A stretch of DNA of 64,000 nt, taken from NCBI RefSeq assembly GCF_900313025.1, contig NZ_OMPQ01000009.1, positions 512,072 through 576,071 on the forward strand, given 5' to 3'. Shown here piece after piece: positions 63,259 through 64,000 of this stretch. The translations under genes and the position numbers were made by a program. The notes below the pieces were generated by a model. That model saw nothing but the letters and a program-made list of their open reading frames with translations, ran no database searches and was not told the DNA's origin. The stretch comes from Pseudophaeobacter sp. EL27. Its GTDB lineage: Bacteria; Pseudomonadota; Alphaproteobacteria; Rhodobacterales; Rhodobacteraceae. Position 1 is the stretch's first letter; each line of letters starts with the position of its first letter.

Positions 63259-64000
63259 CTAGCCTTTTGCAAACAGACGGGAAACGCCCAGCACCACCGG
63301 GATCAAGACCAGCCCCCAAGCCAGACCAAAGATGCCATCCATCGTCGCCTTGGACACCCATTCGGCAAAACCGGTCCACGCGGCGGGCACCGCGTGACCA
63401 AGCGCATAGGCCCAGTCGTGAATGTGGTGGCCCAGCCAGCTAAAGCCCAGAACCTCCAACCCGTGAATGATGATCGACCCACCCACCCAGAGCATTGCAG
63501 CAGTTCCCACCACCGATAGGATCCACATCAAGACGGGCATGAACTTCACAAGCCCACGTCCCAACCCGCGCCCCACAGGCGTGGGTGCGTTGTTGGTCAG
63601 GAACAGGCCGACATCGTCCATCTTGACGATTAGTGCAACGGAACCATAGACGGCCACTGTCACACCAATGCCGACCACAGCCAGCGTCGCTGCCTGCATC
63701 CAGACATTGGGGGCCTCGATCGCGGCCAGAGCGATGGTCATGATCTCGGCTGACAGGATAAAATCGGTCTTGATGGCGCCCTTGATCTTTTGCTCTTCCA
63801 GATGACCGGGATCCTTAATGCTCATGTCCTGCTCGATCTCATGGCTGGCATGGGGGAACAGCACATGGAAGATCTTTTCCGCGCCCTCAAAACACAGGTA
63901 GCTGCCGCCGAGCATCAGCAGCGGCGTAATCGCCCAGGGGGCAAAATTCGCCAGTAGCATCGCCACCGGCAGCAGCAGCACGATCTTGTTGAACAGCGAG
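63259..64000 (-). CDS. DUF808 family inner-membrane protein, N-terminus cut off by window edge
   Basis: The frame is open to the window end; 247 C-terminal residues are present. Typical DUF808 (YedI-like) sequence: SLFNKIVLLLPVAMLLANF, LLMLGGSYLCFEGAEKIFH, IKGAIKTDFILSAEIMTIAL, and membrane segments near ATLAVVGIGVTVAVYGSVAL and WGLVLIPVVLGVSRLF. Function unknown. The real start lies beyond base 64000. Confidence 0.9.
   Translation of the reverse strand, partial: SLFNKIVLLLPVAMLLANFAPWAITPLLMLGGSYLCFEGAEKIFHVLFPHASHEIEQDMSIKDPGHLEEQKIKGAIKTDFILSAEIMTIALAAIEAPNVWMQAATLAVVGIGVTVAVYGSVALIVKMDDVGLFLTNNAPTPVGRGLGRGLVKFMPVLMWILSVVGTAAMLWVGGSIIIHGLEVLGFSWLGHHIHDWAYALGHAVPAAWTGFAEWVSKATMDGIFGLAWGLVLIPVVLGVSRLFAKG

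Noticed and set aside
1-64000. CRISPR arrays, rRNA genes, prophage or integrase genes
   Set aside because: No regularly spaced repeats, rRNA sequence or phage/integrase motifs were seen anywhere in the window.

Overview
The window looks like chromosome of an alphaproteobacterium of the family Rhodobacteraceae, most likely the marine Roseobacter group. This rests on a TAXI-type TRAP transporter with a fused permease, an adenosylcobalamin-dependent class II ribonucleotide reductase, the ppiD-trp-moaC-moeA-lexA-comEC-gltX-gltA backbone, a LexA box of the form GAAC-N7-GAAC, the fused indolepyruvate ferredoxin oxidoreductase, and cytochrome c maturation genes next to argC. No plasmid, phage or CRISPR locus is visible. 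Most of the window is ordinary core chromosome; three short stretches (about 4.9-5.9 kb, 7.7-11.7 kb and 39.9-42.2 kb) look accessory and by eye are less GC-rich.

Layout. 0-4.9 kb: tail of a lipocalin/AttH-like gene, then a leftward TAXI-TRAP operon (binding protein, fused permease, UspA). 5.9-7.7 kb: mtnA and a class II aldolase, a probable two-gene part of the methylthioribose 'DHAP shunt'. 7.9-10.7 kb: orphan hybrid histidine kinase followed by an internally deleted IS903-group IS5 element with perfect ends and a perfect 9-bp target duplication. 10.7-13.9 kb: periplasmic rhodanese, enoyl-CoA hydratase, alpha/beta hydrolase and MarR regulator. 14.1-18.8 kb: nrdJ, a long non-coding stretch with candidate NrdR and CtrA sites, and tRNA-Pro(UGG). 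18.8-23.5 kb: DUF192 protein, tandem cold-shock protein, pdxH, fabI, a Gpt-type phosphoribosyltransferase, aminotransferase.

23.7-39.8 kb is a dense housekeeping block: ppiD-trpE, a leftward divergent polysaccharide deacetylase, then trpG-trpD-ung-trpC-moaC-moeA with overlapping or nearly touching genes, lexA, leftward comEC, gltX and gltA. 39.9-42.2 kb holds an RTX-type calcium-binding gene broken by two single-base frameshifts and a glycosyltransferase-like gene. 42.2-49.1 kb runs leftward: plsC-like, murI, argC, ccmE, ccmF, ccmH, paaG-like. 49.3-53.8 kb: indolepyruvate ferredoxin oxidoreductase divergent from a LysR regulator. 53.8-58.0 kb: a short candidate sRNA/small ORF with a strong terminator, purL, a cysteine-rich protein, bolA, a small membrane protein and the monothiol glutaredoxin grxD. 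58.1-64 kb: zapA with a coiled-coil partner, tkt, thioesterase, ankyrin protein and a truncated DUF808 gene.

I found no large undescribed system. The observations most worth a check are the small ORF/sRNA whose stop codon lies inside a terminator loop (53914-53990), the non-autonomous IS copy (9553-10308), the twice-frameshifted RTX gene, the orphan CtrA-type site at 18428, and the BolA / membrane peptide / glutaredoxin cluster.
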